Below the pieces are notes generated by a model. It did no database searches. It was not told the DNA's origin and saw only the letters and a list, made by a program, of their open reading frames with translations. Source: Daucus carota subsp. sativus (lineage: Eukaryota; Streptophyta; Magnoliopsida; Apiales; Apiaceae). Taken from it: 64,000 nt of DNA. Positions 34,352 to 47,500 of this stretch are shown here, in pieces. The position numbers were made by a program, and so were the translations under genes. Location: NCBI RefSeq assembly GCF_001625215.2, contig NC_030389.2, positions 42,459,454 to 42,523,453 of the forward strand, read 5' to 3'. Positions within the stretch are counted from its first letter, which is position 1; each line of letters opens with the position of its first letter.

Positions 34352-35794
34352 CTATGAAGATGTCTGGGGAAGCCGGAACTTATAAGTTGTGCAATCACCT
34401 AAAGCGAAGGTGTCATTAGAGAATCTACCGTGAGCTCTTTTGTTTAAGTAACCAGGGTATTTCTGCTGGTAAAAGGGCATGGTCTCGTGTAATACCAGGC
34501 CTAGCTTCTGCGCTTTTTTCACCAAGTCCCATTTGTCGTAGGGATCGCCATTCTTGTGAGTGACATGAATTTCTCCTGAATCCTTCTTCAACAGAGCCTT
34601 TGCGTTCCTCAGAAACCCTTTCACCAAATCTTTGTTCATTCTGTACAGAACAATTACATGAGAATCACAAAACAGAATAAACATTACACGACGTAGTTTG
34701 ACAAAATCACAAAACTACCACACCCGCGAAGAAGCATATCATAGTTTTATTGTTATAAACCTACAAATGGTGATGAACTTACTTGATCTGGCAGCCATTA
34801 GCCTCAGGAAAGCGGAAACCAACGTGTGGGAAGTTATAAACAATCCGATCAAACCTCTGAGTAGTGAGAAAATAATGATCCTTCATCTGTGTAGCATCTA
34901 GCCCCGAGAGCACGAGTCCTCCCATCTCCTCTAGCTCCCTCACATTCGCAACTGCATCACTGTACTTCTTCCCCAGATCCCCTGAACAGTTAAGTCAGTA
35001 CAACAAATCAAACAAACTGACATAAACACACACACACATAAACTCACTCCGGATTTAAACGGATTAATAATAATCAATGGATTTTAATGAAGAGTAATGA
35101 GATTTTGATCTCAATTTTTTCCGCTAATTTTAATTGGGTGGTTTATATGCATACAGCTAGAGCCTACAGGAGTCTTGTACGAGTGGAACAACCATACATC
35201 ATCAACTAGATTTTCTAACAATTTTGAGATAAAAGTATCATACTGTTGATGTAGAGTCCTCGGGACTCAAAAATCTCATGAATTACGGAGGAATTTCTAG
35301 AAAAATAAAATATACCGAACAATATCACAAAATCCATCATTTTATAAAAAACGCTACTAACCAAGAGAATCGAGTGAAGTGGCCACAATGTTGTGAGCAG
35401 AACGAAAAGCCTTGGCCAAAGAAACAGCAAAAGAATAGTTTCCTTCTCCAACCAAGAGAATCCTCTGTGAAGAAGAGTAATGCTGTATCCATTTCTCACT
35501 TCTTTCCACTTCTTCATCAGACGATGACAATGCCTCCGACCCATTTGATGATTCTTCATCATCATCATCATCATCATCATCTTGATCTTCAGAATCATCA
35601 TCATCATCATCTTCATCTTCAGAATCATCACCTTCTTGATTTTTTTCTTGATCAGAATAAAAACCTTGACATATTTTCAGTTCAAAAGAACCAACAGAAT
35701 CTCCATCACAAAAATTATCAAAATCTCCAGCTTCATCATCATAAACATAATCTAGATCAGAAAAACAACCCCAGTCCGCTCCAGAATCATCCAT
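34352..35794 (-). CDS. Bmt5-like (DUF2431) rRNA uridine N3-methyltransferase family protein
   Basis: The family is defined by yeast Bmt5, which methylates a uridine of 25S rRNA (m3U) with S-adenosylmethionine; the plant role is inferred. Three exons: 35362-35794, 34783-34981 and 34352-34640, total 306 residues. The N-terminal 110 residues are acidic, with a nearly pure Asp/Glu block at about 55-80 encoded by ATC/GAT triplet runs. The domain starts at RILLVGEGNYSFAVSLA (111-127), the SAM-binding loop. VSGLDAT-like and RIVYNFPHVGFRF follow at about 172-202, the latter being the family's NFPHVG signature. FLRNAKALLKKDSGEIHVTH lies in exon 3. The acidic N-terminus could act in nucleolar targeting, which is inference. 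Confidence 0.9.
35545..35640. repeat. Coding ATC (GAT) triplet repeats
   Basis: Several ATC runs on the plus strand encode poly-Asp in the Bmt5-like protein. Tracts of this kind vary in length between alleles. Confidence 0.8.
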
Positions 35795-36746
35795 TTTACA
35801 AAATTAATGACTTTTTGAAAATAATACAAGTGCAGTTCTGCTTTAGTCCTTTGTCTCTTCACTTTCCACGCCCATTGACCCTACCCTCAGTCAAATCTTG
35901 CACTGTAAGCCCAACCCTAATTATTTTCTCCTGTTCTCCACTTTTCTAGCATCTTGACAACTTTTTCGTTATAAAAATTCCAAATTTTAGATAAAAGTTA
36001 AAATTATAGTATCTTCTTTATTCAGTTACTAATAGTTGAGTTTCAACTTTTTTTAACATCAGTAAAATTTTATTATTTTATGGTGCGTGAGTATATAAAT
36101 TTCCGTTGCACGATTAAATATTTTTAGAAACTTAATGCATGATTCTGTCCAAGATGATGGATTGAAAATCCTCCCTGTAACTGGAAAGATAACTACGACA
36201 TTAAGTTTTGGAAAGAACAAATTTATCTACACATTGTAGTCTAAATTTTGCAGACAATTAGAAACAAATATGCCCCAGCACAACTTCTGTAACTTCCAGC
36301 TTTCACAGAACGACTTCTTGCACATTAAAGCAAATTTCGCCTGCAATTAATCAAATATAGTCAACTTGTTAATAATGTTTTTTTTACGATAAACGGTATC
36401 ACTCCCTCAAAAAATGGAGTATTTGTCTTGACTTTTTAGCACACATTTTAAGGTGCTTTGATTGCATAGCTATAAATATTATTTTAAATATTTCTTTTTA
36501 TGAACAAAAAATTTTGATGTAAAATTCTTATTCTGAAAAAAAAATTAAGAATAATATTTTTAACTATATAGTCAAGCACTTTAACATATGTGCCAAAAGT
36601 AAAAAAAACAAGTCAAAAAACAGATATTTATGAACATAGAGTATTTCAAACTGTGAGACCCGCATAGCAACAAATTAGTCCATGTTTAGATGAAACAAAC
36701 GAACTTGGACATTTAGGCTGCATACCATGATTTTCAGGTTTAGATG
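35795..36746. other. Spacer between the Bmt5-like gene and NRPD4/NRPE4
   Basis: AT-rich. About 36400-36640 contains two inverted stretches around AAAAATGGAGTATTTGTCTTGAC and AAAACAAGTCAAAAAACAG, cut here to landmarks, suggesting a decayed MITE. No gene. Confidence 0.4.
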
Positions 36747-39700
36747 TTATGCTGAGCGTCTTAGCTTCGCTAATTCTCCCAAGGCAGATTCAACAGGTCC
36801 CCGCAGTTTATTTTTCTTGCCCTGAATAAAGAATAACATCCAAAATTTCTTACAACATAATCTAATGTAAAACCAGATGAGCTCATAAAGTTTGCTTCAG
36901 ATATCACCTTGAACAAAAGAAATTTCCGGTTATTAAACCAAGAAGGACCATGTGTTGTATGTATGTACAAACCAAATACTAAAGAAAACTTCTCTTTTTT
37001 ACCAGGTGATACTAGAGAAAACTTGTAGTCTGAAAACTGCAACCACCACCAAATAGCAGGTACAAATACTATATTGTCTAGTCTCACAACAAATTAATGA
37101 TAAAAGTATCCTACAAACTCATACTCCCTCCTTCCCATTTTAATAGTCCACTTTGCACAAATCACACATTAAGAAATATCAAATGTGATATATTGTTATC
37201 ACTGTCATGTACTGGTTATACAAAAATACTACTAAGTTTTCATTCATTCTGTTAAAAGTCGACATAATTTACATTGTAATCATGAAAATTGTGTGGGCTA
37301 ATAAATGTTAACATTGAAACTTGTATAAAATTTGTATTGGACAAAGAAGATGGACAAATAATATGGGAATTTTTTTCTTAACAAACAAGACTATTAATAT
37401 GGGAAGGAGGGAGTCTGATATAGAGGGACGATACATTCAACTTGTGAACCTTGTGAAAGTAGATTCTGAAACAGTTGATAGCTACATTTAAGGCTAGACA
37501 CTACCATTAAAAAAAAAAGTAATTGCTCTGAAATTGAAGGGGATGTGGATATCATATTTAATGATATTATTAAACATATAAATATCAGATGAAAATGTGA
37601 TCATCTATCAAATAATTACTGGAACACTTTAAGTCAGATAAGAATGGTACTCAATTATTTGTCAAAAAGATTAAATAATCAGTCCAGAATTATTAGGGAC
37701 GGAATAATCTAACAAATCGTCATGCAGATAAAGTTCACAGTTGCACATATTATCTGAATACTAAGACCATGGACCACCCTCATACTTGGCAATTTTATAT
37801 TAGCCTAGGCATAGAAGGCTGGTTCAACTCCACCATATGCGACATCTCACTTACAGATAGTACTATAGGGACCAAACACAAAACAATACAATTGCAAACC
37901 ATTCTTTCTTAAGTTAAACGTCCAGTTTAGGTTAACCTTGTGGTAATATAGTTATAGCATTTATTCTAACTCGTGTACATTGTCATTTTTTTCATCTTTC
38001 TTTTTCTATTGAGTTTCTGCAATCAAAGACAGTCTTCAAAAGTAAAAACTTGAGAGTAGTTTAACTGAAACCTTTACAATAAAAAAGAGGAAAGTTTGTA
38101 AAGTAATTGCAATAGACTCAAGATAACTAATATACCGATAATATACTCCCTCCATCCCCCTTTTCTTGTCCATTGATTACAATCCACCTTTTATTTAAGA
38201 TAAATCATAAATCAAATCATTTATTTGTGAATGCACTGATTCACCAGTTAGATAGGTCTTTATCCCCACTTTTACCCTTTTTTTACCCCTGTGCTACATC
38301 AAGTAGTATCAAGAGCCACCATTCTTGCACATCAGTGTGCCTTCAGTTGGATTAGTGGAGGTTGTTTTGTGTGTTTTCTGTCTTGTTTATTATTGTATTA
38401 TGGTCAATTATGTGAACTGAGACATCCATGCATACAATACAGGCTTGCATTCTTAAACCCTAGCTAACTAGTACGACAACTTTAGTCCTAAGAAAAAATG
38501 AATGGGCATACCTTCAAGGATGGAACAAGCGAAAAAACCTCATCAGCAGATTCTGGATGAATATTAGCAATCATGCATGCCTGCATATATAGTGTGATAT
38601 TAGAAACATTACATAAGTCATGAATAAACTAGGCATGTGACAATGAAGCTCATAGTCATACCTCGCTATCTGCAACACCATGGTTTTTCAAACGTCTGAA
38701 CTTTGAGTTAATGAATTTGCATGACATACATCAAAATCATTGTATAGGCTAACAGAAGTTCACAGACCATAAACATTATATCCAGACCCAGACACACTAT
38801 CACTAATCATATGAATTGTCATGCTGCTTTAAATTGATAATATATCTTGATATGTTATGCTCAATCCTGCCAGTTGTCATGTGAAGGATAATGACCAGGC
38901 GGAAAACACTCCCATTTACTTTTGGATTGTCATTATACTTAAACATAGTTAAAATAAAAGCATGCCTGACAAGGGAAGGACTTCCTTTTTTTAGGGAATT
39001 GGGTAGTTTTGTTCCCGTTTACCCAAAGGCATTAGAATAAAGTAGTATTAATTTCTACTGAGGTGCGCAAAGTTAATGGAGAAGTGTTTCTTCATTTAGG
39101 TTTTGTCAGTATTGCACCCATTGTAAAACAGGGACCTCATTATCCCATCTCCTAGTATTTTATCCTATCTCAATTAAACTCACTTGTGTTTTGCATTGGT
39201 GCTTGAAGAATTTGGGACTAAAAGGTTTGTGGGACAAGTTATTAACAAAATACAGATGGAGACTGCCCTCTCATAGTCCCAAAAAATCATCATAAACTTG
39301 AGGCCTAGTCTTTAATCTTTACCGTGGAACTTAACATCCGTAATAACTTTGCAAATATGTTAGCAAACAATTCAAGCAATCGGAAGTTACTTCAATCAAA
39401 CTATTATAAGGATACTGAAGAATTTCTCTAACAGCCTGTGGACTCGTATAACTATCACTGCCTCTCTTGGCAAGTTGAAGTCCTTTGTCAAAAAAGCTGA
39501 AAAACAGTAAAACACTTCAGAAATGAGATGGATTACTAAAAAACTAGGAAGGGGGAAAATTGATAAAATAATATTACAGATGGAATGTATTCGCTTCAAA
39601 GGGAAAGTTAAACTTTAAGTTATGCCTCACATTGGAATTTTTATAGTCGGATCTTCAGAGAGTACAACCATCTGCTCTTGAATTCCTTCTAAAATTTCGG

Positions 39701-41315
39701 CAGCTTCACAGTCAGTCAGGCATGTAACATTTTCTGGGAGATCTGCTTAGACATAACAGGTATATTAATGAAGAATTGAAACATGGTAGAAATCTAACAG
39801 CATCTAGCATATTTGAATCCTTCTGCAATAAATATTGGACCAGTTCCAAGTTTAAGTTATTGCTTAAAAGAATGTCCATACCCTTTTCAACTCTAAGTTG
39901 CACAGGAGGGGGTGTTTTTTTCTCTGGCTTCTTACCGCCATTTGCTACTTTATCTCCCTTACCCCCCTTCCCTCGGAGATCTAGAAAAAAATTGTCAAAC
40001 AAGAAAAAAGTACTCAACATTGAATGTCAGTACTCCAGCTGTGATTATAACTATACAAGACATAGATATAAGAACAGAAAAGATAACAGGGCAAACCGTT
40101 AGTCATCGGGGATTCACCCTTTCCACCATTTCTTGGGGAGAAATTGAGGTCAGCTAGTAATGAAAAACATCACAAGGAAAAGTTAATCAGATAAATGTAT
40201 TAAAATTGGTTAAATAGACATTTAGTGCTTGTTTGGTCTCCTTCTCAGTATTTTCAAATGCAACCAAACAAGCACTTAATTTAAAATTATCTGCAACAAA
40301 TGGATATAAAAACAAGGTGTAACCTTCAAACTGAACATTCACTCCATGCTTAGACTTCGCTGAACCATTGTTCGACACTGATTCAGAAGAGGTGTTCGTT
40401 TAAACAATTTGTACTTCAGGTATTAATAAAGCTCCAAATAATTAACCAAAAGAACAAAATATATAAACATATGGATATCATATGTCCATAGACAAAGATA
40501 TTTAGCATGACTCTGGTCAAAGTTACATGCAAATAGATGACAGACCTTTCTCTTGATGAGCTATGACAACAAGAGCTATACGAAGATATACACCAAGTAA
40601 CTAAAATAAAATCCCCAAACACTTCACTATGAATCAATTGACACAATTTTATGGTTTAGTAATAGCAATCTTAACTTTCCCTGGTGGTTCCACAAAAACT
40701 GTCAGTTCATACTATCTAAATACGATCAACCCAACCACTCCCCCTAAAAACATTCACCTATAAACCACCCTCCACCAAAAAGCATATGCAAAGATACTAC
40801 ATACCTGCGTACCCTCTTCATTCTTAAAGAATCTATTTTCATATTACAGTCGACAATGACAATCAAAACTCAGAACCATAGCAATATCCAAAAGGGCTCA
40901 AGACAAGGACTTCTCACAGTTAGCTCTCATATGATGTTGTAAATCAAACCATTTTTATAGTCAAAAGAAAACTATACAAACCCAAAAAACATCACACAAC
41001 ATCAGCAAAAATAGGGCAAAACGCAGCATTTTTATGGATTCACAAAAAAAAACCCAAACAAATATCAATTAAGAATCAAATTTAAAAGATGAATTAGTTC
41101 CACGCAAAGAAAGAAAATGGTTTCTTGATCAGGAATCACAGAGCAAACGATATACACAAGTGCATGTCACAAATACACAAATACAACCAAGATTTGTAAG
41201 TAAAGGGTATGCATGTATGTAAGTATATAGAGAGAATAGTCGAGTTACAAGGGGTTTTGAGGGATGATTTTCTTGGTTTAGGTACAGAATACCCTTTTCC
41301 TCCTTTGTCACCCAT
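36747..41315 (-). CDS. NRPD4: Fourth subunit of RNA polymerases IV and V (RdDM)
   Basis: NRPD4/NRPE4 is the Rpb4-like stalk subunit shared by the plant-specific polymerases IV and V, which make siRNA precursors and scaffold transcripts for RNA-directed DNA methylation. Nine exons: 41249-41315, 40324-40377, 40097-40153, 39882-39980, 39631-39742, 39416-39496, 38662-38695, 38512-38580, 36747-36821. All phases agree, giving 215 residues (Arabidopsis about 205). The start MGDKGGKG matches my memory of the Arabidopsis MSEKGGKG start. The linker is Lys/Gly-rich with GKGGKGDK. The Rpb4 fold follows: LPENVTCLTDCEAAEIL, LSEDPTIKIP, YTSPQAVREIL, CMIANIHPESADEVFSLVPS and a short basic tail. Its last intron is 1.7 kb and holds Stowaway sequence; another intron holds a 51-bp Tourist remnant. 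Confidence 0.93.
37124..37413. mobile_element. Stowaway MITE in the last NRPD4 intron
   Basis: 290 bp. The left end is CTCCCTCCTTCCCATTTTAA followed by TAGTCCAC; the right end reads GACTATTAATATGGGAAGGA then GGGAG. TA precedes it; the right flank has lost the matching TA. Confidence 0.75.
38146..38180. mobile_element. Single Stowaway end in the last NRPD4 intron
   Basis: CTCCCTCCATCCCCCTTTTC follows TA, a typical Stowaway left end with TTGTCCATTG next to it. No matching right end is visible in the next 400 bases, so the rest was deleted or has diverged. Confidence 0.5.
40225..40275. mobile_element. 51-bp Tourist-like micro-element in an NRPD4 intron
   Basis: GTGCTTGTTTGGT at the left and ACCAAACAAGCAC at the right are perfect inverse copies, flanked on each side by TTA (40222-40224 and 40276-40278), the Harbinger target. 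Only about 25 bases separate the arms. It looks like an extreme internal-deletion derivative. Confidence 0.7.
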
Positions 41316-41327
41316 TCTTGATCAACC

Positions 41328-41390
41328 CCTCTCCTCTCTCTCTCCCCCTTCTATCTCTCTCGTCTCTCTATCTCTCTCCCTCTTTCTTTG
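41328..41390. repeat. CT-rich tract upstream of NRPD4
   Basis: Pyrimidine-rich on the plus strand and so GA-rich in the NRPD4 sense, ending 13 bases before the NRPD4 start codon. Probably part of its leader. Confidence 0.6.
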
Positions 41391-42532
41391 TGTATACACA
41401 CACAAACTGTATGTATATATCAGACCCCCTTCCCTCTCTCCACTCCCTACTGAAAGTAAAACCCCTCAGACTCTTCGTATTCTATTCCTTGGTTATTTAC
41501 TTCCCCAAATTATATTCCTTTTACGATTTCGTCCTGTGTGTTTTATTTTCTTAGCATTTCTGATCTCGGGTTTATCAAATTTATTTCAGGGTCATTTGTA
41601 CATAATAAATAAAAATTCACTAGTAAATATGATCCATCAAATTTGGATCATCATTTACATCAGTATCAGGGATAATTTGAAATAATATGCCCCGGATCTA
41701 TAAATTGATTTTGATATTAAATCCTTATTTTTCAATATATTTAATGTTACAAGGATCAAGATAAGTCAATAACTATTAATTTTTCTTTTTAAATAGACAC
41801 CAAATTACAATCAACAAATTTTTATAAAACGTCTTTCAAGTATTTAAATTTTATTTGTGTAAAAAATAACATATATTTATAATTTTTCTTTGTTTAATAA
41901 TTAATTTCAGCATTTTGAGTGTTAAATGAAGAAAATTTGTGGAATATTCTTTGGAAAGACTCCAAGACGCAACGTATTCTCATTTTAATAATTAGTTTCC
42001 CAAATTTAGACACATGAGTAGCCGCAAATCTTCTTAAATCTGAATTACACAGATGCAACATCACAATTCACAAATAATATTAATGAAAATTTTATCATTC
42101 ATCATTTTGAACACCTTTCTAGAAGAATTAATTCTTAATTTCATCATCATTGTATCTTTTTAACTGGTAGTAATATTATTCTTGTTATTGTAATAAACAC
42201 AAGCTATTTATTAATTTATTAAAAGCTTGAATTAGGAAGTTTGTACAATATGTTTGCACTTTGCACAATTTAAGAAGTTTTAACAAATGTAGGAAAAGTA
42301 AAAAAATCAGGTTAAATAAAAGATGCCTTCATGCATAAATTGTGGTGTCGAAAAACATTTCAGACATTACTCCATGACAATTTAATTGCCATCCAAAAGT
42401 CATCTTTTAACAGAACATTTCAGACAATTTAATTTCAGACTTAATTGCCTAAACAAAAGTCCTTATATTTCTCCATGACAATTTAACAGAACAGTTTTCA
42501 TTTGATCTTGCCTTCTCGCAAAGCTCAAGACA
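41391..42532. other. Divergent spacer between NRPD4 and the bZIP-like gene
   Basis: Carries both promoters. About 42340-42480 contains repeated AACATTTCAGACA and CTCCATGACAATTTAA strings, a local duplication close to the bZIP start. No gene. Confidence 0.4.
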
Positions 42533-43752
42533 ATGGACCATGATCAAAATGGAACTAATAACAATGATAATGATAAAACAAGGTTGCAAAGTTATCTGAA
42601 GGATCAGTTTGAAATGTTGCTGCAAGAAGTAAATAACTTTCAAAAGACACATGTGCCTGCTCTGGAACATTCATTTGACACTTCTGGTTCTGTCATAAGG
42701 TTTGCTGATGATCCGATGTCGTCTAAGCACTCGGATATTTTACATGAATACAACAGGCTGTTACAAGACTTTCATGAGCTTGAATGCACAATGATTCCTG
42801 ACCACCAAAAGGATACAATGTATGTTACTGACTTAACTGATGCAAACCTTCTTGGAACATCTCAAAATCCCGAGGCAATGATGGAAAAGAATGAATCACA
42901 AAATGTTGCTACTTGGGGCCTCAATGATGCTATTGGAGTAGCACAAATGACGGATTTCATAGGTGGCTGTGGCAGCTCCCAAGGCGGAGGCACAGCAACA
43001 TGTATTAATAGTAGTGCCAGTGGCATTGGCAGTAGAGGGGGAATGCTTACATCACTTGTGAATTTTACAAATGTGTCGAGTTTTGGCTTCATGGGCAGCA
43101 TTGAGAATGGTGCAACCAGCAGCATTAGCAGAATTTCTTCTTGGCGACAGGGTGGAGTCAGGGAAATGCCTAAGCGTCGTCAAAAGAGAAGGAGGAGGTA
43201 TCGAGGAGTCTATCAGACTGAAGAAGAGGCTCTTCTAAAACAAGAGCGCCTTAAAATTAAACAGAGGGCAACATCAGCAGAAGCATATCAGAAAAAGAAG
43301 GTAGATTTTCTCTGCCATTGTATTTTTGAGCAGTAACGTAGCCTAATAAGTAGTGTCTGAACATAAATGTATACTCAGATGTAACAGATCTGACATGTTA
43401 TGTTTCCTCATTTCAACTTGTTTTTTCACATTAGGACTACATAATCCGGCTGGAGGAACAAGTGCAGAGACTTCGTGAGCAGAACAAACGCAAAAAAAGA
43501 TCACTGATGGTACTTACAATCCTGTTCCACAAACAATTTCCATTATTTAGTGCAAATTTGCAAATTTTTATGCACACTGGCCAGATGTGTATTTTAATTT
43601 TTTTGGCTAAATATGTTTTTTCTTAACCAGTAAAATTCTAATTGATTTGTAAATATGCTCCTGTTTTTTTATCTTTGCAGCTTCTGAGAAGCAACGTACT
43701 GGTAAATCCGCCTCTAAGGCCACTGAAGAGAACGTTCTCAGGACCCATATAG
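42533..43752 (+). CDS. bZIP-like protein with an atypical basic region
   Basis: Three exons (42533-43300, 43435-43509, 43681-43752) join in phase 0 to 304 residues. Residues about 210-240 are strongly basic (KRRQKRRRRYRG then LKQERLKIKQR). The segment QRATSAEAYQKKKDYIIRL aligns with the bZIP basic region NRESAARSRARKQAY of group A factors, but the invariant Asn is Gln and the Arg eight residues later is Tyr. A short zipper follows (IIRLEEQVQRLREQNKRK) with leucines at two heptad positions, then Lys, then Leu. The C-terminus LKRTFSGPI resembles the L-x-R-T-x-T-G-P-W tail of ABF/AREB factors, a 14-3-3 site when phosphorylated. The N-terminal 200 residues, Asn/Gly/Ser-rich, are not recognised. 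It may be a group A relative that no longer binds canonical G-boxes. Confidence 0.7.
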
Positions 43753-44560
43753 TGCTCAGCTTAGACACTATAGAGTGCTACCTCGAGCAGCCCAAACTAT
43801 CATGATAGCTTAGTACTATAATCCTCAATTTGAACAATTGCTGCCTTTTACATGTCACGAACACTATGTCCTTTAGGTCTTTATGTATATACTTGTACTA
43901 TATCTTATGTTGCTTTTCTTATAGATCCTTACCATTAATCATACATGATTCAAGCTTATTGTAGTTATAGTTTTGTTGGAAGCAGACAGCAGAAATTATT
44001 ACTAGATACCTAATGCAGTAGGATACAACAGATTTTTGTATGATAAAAAAAATAGCCGAGTAATCATCCGGTCCACAGACCACAAGCATATCTTCTTTAT
44101 GAGCATATCTTGCAAGTTGAGAATGTCTTCTTTACTATAATCCTAATCCAAATAACTTGAACCGTGTGAATTGTCAGACATCTGAATTCACATTACAACA
44201 AGAGATCAGTCGCATGTACAATGGTTACACCAGACTATGGACCAAAAGAAATGAATGTGTAAACACCTTGAAACTGAAAGAGCAAATACAATTATATTTA
44301 CAAATGTGAAAGTATGAAACTCCGAGGCATTCTGAAACAGTAATATTACAGTTCTGCAAAAACCACCACATGCTCTGCTCTGCCATCTTACACAATACAC
44401 GACATTACAAATGCTGAAGGGCATTCCAACAGGCCAAAGACATCAAGACTGAAAAGATGATGCATTATAATTCACCCATGCCCACAACTAAATAATGAGC
44501 TCCTGAATCCTAAAACAAGCTTCAATCTGGATGGGAACACTAACCTGGAAAATCACAAAT
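43753..44560. other. Convergent spacer, bZIP-like gene and C2/GRAM gene
   Basis: Two 3' flanks. The repeated string AGCATATCTTCTTTATGAGC/AGCATATCTTGC near 44085-44110 is a minor duplication. No gene. Confidence 0.45.
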
Positions 44561-47500
44561 CTACTTTTTCGATGCATACTCCATCTCAACTACACTGAAC
44601 ATGACCTTAAGACGCTCTTGCATATTTGAAATAATGCTCTTTGTGAACCTGTTCTTTTGTCTACTTCTTTTTAACCATGAAATACCGAGAAACGCTTGAA
44701 CATTGCAACCCATGGATTTGGAGGGAAAATCCTCAATGTTGTATCTTAGGTGAACCTGCAATATTTAGAAGACATGACATGCCCATCAAGAAATGAACAT
44801 CTTCTCTATGGTCAAAAGGTTATTTGATTTATTGGAACTCATACATTGAAATAATCACCAAGTGAGATGCCGTGGAATGTCATGACTTCTTCAATGAGCC
44901 AGCCATCTTTATCAGTAAGGCGAGACTTTTGTTGAGTGCTTGTCACCTCTCCTTTGTACTGGGAAATTTGTTTTGATCTATAATAGACAGTCCTCACGTA
45001 TACATCTGCCTTGTCAGAGTGCCAGGGACTATGAGCATAATTAAGACAACCAGCTGTTTCCATAGCCTTCTGCTCCAATTCATTACCACTGAATAATTCC
45101 ATAACAGACTTAATCTGAAAACCATCAACAAAGGATAAATTTTGTACTCAATATTGGCATGTATACCTCGATCCAGTGAAAATATTGATTGCAACCTGGT
45201 CATACATAAAAATCATACTAGCTAACATTTGAGGATGCATTTGGACACGGTATTAGGGAGAAACAGAGAGGTGGAAAGGAGATGTTTTTATTCTTATTCT
45301 GTATTTTGAGGGTAGTATTATTTCTAATTTTTGTTGTTCTAGTATTACTGTCACATGGACGAATTTTTACAACTAAGTAAATACTATTCAAATTTTAAAT
45401 CATATATCCTATGGTTCATTAAGATACAAATTTTAAAAAAATTTAGACAAATAGTGCCTCTGCAAATTTACATGCATTAAATCACTAAGGCAACTCCATT
45501 ACCCATATATTCACTGAATTTTTCAATATCATTAAGAGTTAAACTTAGACTGATTAGTGGTTATCATATTTATTTAGGTGGTTTGGAATACCATAAATTA
45601 CAGTAATACTTGGTATGTTTAAATGGTTATCTGATTCACTTGTTTATCATTCTGATTTAATTATAGCAACAGGTGCATCCAAGTTTCCAATTCTCACATA
45701 TTGGCCTGGACAAAATTGCTGCCTGTTATTGTCCTACTACTGATGTCTTCACCTAGCAGGCCCGCGATTTCAAGAAAATATGTAGGCACATAAATGCATT
45801 ATAATGTACAAATACAGGCGAGAGAGAAAGGGGAAAGCACTTACAGGAACTGGAATAACAGAATAATAAAATAAGGACAGGCCAACGTCCCCAAGGCCAA
45901 AAAATGAACCATTCTCCTCGCTTTGATGGGATTTTGTGTCCGAATCTTCTTCAGATGCTTGAATAGGTTTGCCAACAGATTCTTCTTCAATTATATGGAG
46001 ATCTTTAGCTCCATCTTCCTCTTGAGCTATTTGTACCTTCTGCACTGGTGTTAAAGATTTTGCCTTCCATAGTGCCTTAATTATCCTATTTATTACAAAT
46101 AATTCAATGTATTTTCTTCTAGAGATGTTCATGACTTGGATGACAATTAACAAAAACATTATACAACAAATATATTGCATTTCATATCTTCAAGGACCCA
46201 TAGCGACATAAAAACAAGTATAGTCCGTAAATAAATTGGTGGGGCTTGCCAGCCTTGCCTGTGGTGCATTTAAGTGTCCCACGAGAATAAAGAAGAAAAC
46301 TCATAGATTCTTCTAATTGATACGCGTCTATTAATAAGTGGCCTTTATTTGGTCTAGAATTGAGAAAAGCTCACAGAATCAACTTGCTACTATAATTCTT
46401 TAAAATAAAGAACTCTAAATCTTTTAGTTTCTACATAAAGCTATCGTCCTGGTTGGTGGTACTGCCCAAGGAAAAAATTGTTAGTGGATCGCAAGTAATT
46501 AATATAAATGAAACATTAACCATATATATTATATATAGGCTTGTGCTTCGTTCTCTCTAGAATGCGACCCTCAATATGGTTTCTTCAAATTTACTGGGAA
46601 GGGGGAAGGTAATTTTAGGGAGGGGAGGGGGATCAAAATTCATCTTCATCTTATATTGTGGAATATGAAATAGACAAGTAACAATATGAGGATATCTAGG
46701 AAACATCATAATTTATGATGATAATGTTCTTGTACCCCTGGGGTGAATTCCTTACCTGTATGCCACATTATAAGACACGAAAGATTGAAAATGGAACTTC
46801 AGTCTGCCTTCAGCGTCATGAGTTTTTGCTCCATGTTTTGCATCAAGACCCCTGCCAAGCCGTAGAGTCATGACAATAATTGGACTAACTATCGATGAAA
46901 AAGTAGGTGGGAACACCTCAATGGTTTCTATGTCTTCCCAGAGAAATAAGAATTTCGTCTTATGTCCAAAAAGATCAGAATGAAATCCGACTATTCTTGC
47001 AGACAAAAACAGACGACCCTGCATAAAATGTACAATTGTGTTGCCAATAAATTATAAGAATCATCCATCGAAGAAAACAGAAAATATGAAACGTGCATCA
47101 TTCATCTTATATAAACAATAGCATACACATTTAGCATTATACATGTCTGGGTTTTACTATACAGTCAATGCATCAGTCAACAAATCATTGCATCATCTTC
47201 TGACACTTAAACAGAACAACGCGACTACTTTACAGTACCTGCAGAGGCATTTTTCGTTTCAATTGACATGTGAAGTCATTGATTAGAAATTCTTCTGTTG
47301 GGAGTTTGAACAGTTTCTGAAATGCTAAATTTGTTTGAGGAGACCGCAATTTCATCTATTCAAAATACATGAAGAAAATTAATAGGGTAGGCTAAATAAA
47401 GATGAACATAGTCCTTAATATCTGAAATTTATAGCAGACTATATATAGCTTTTTACCTTCTTCCCCACTTCTCTTTCCATCTTACTTAGATAATCTTTAA

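Noticed and set aside
43180-43230. RRRRYRGVYQ looked like the start of an AP2/ERF domain
   Set aside because: Only the first residues fit. The WLG and RAYD elements of AP2 are absent, and the following exons give a zipper.
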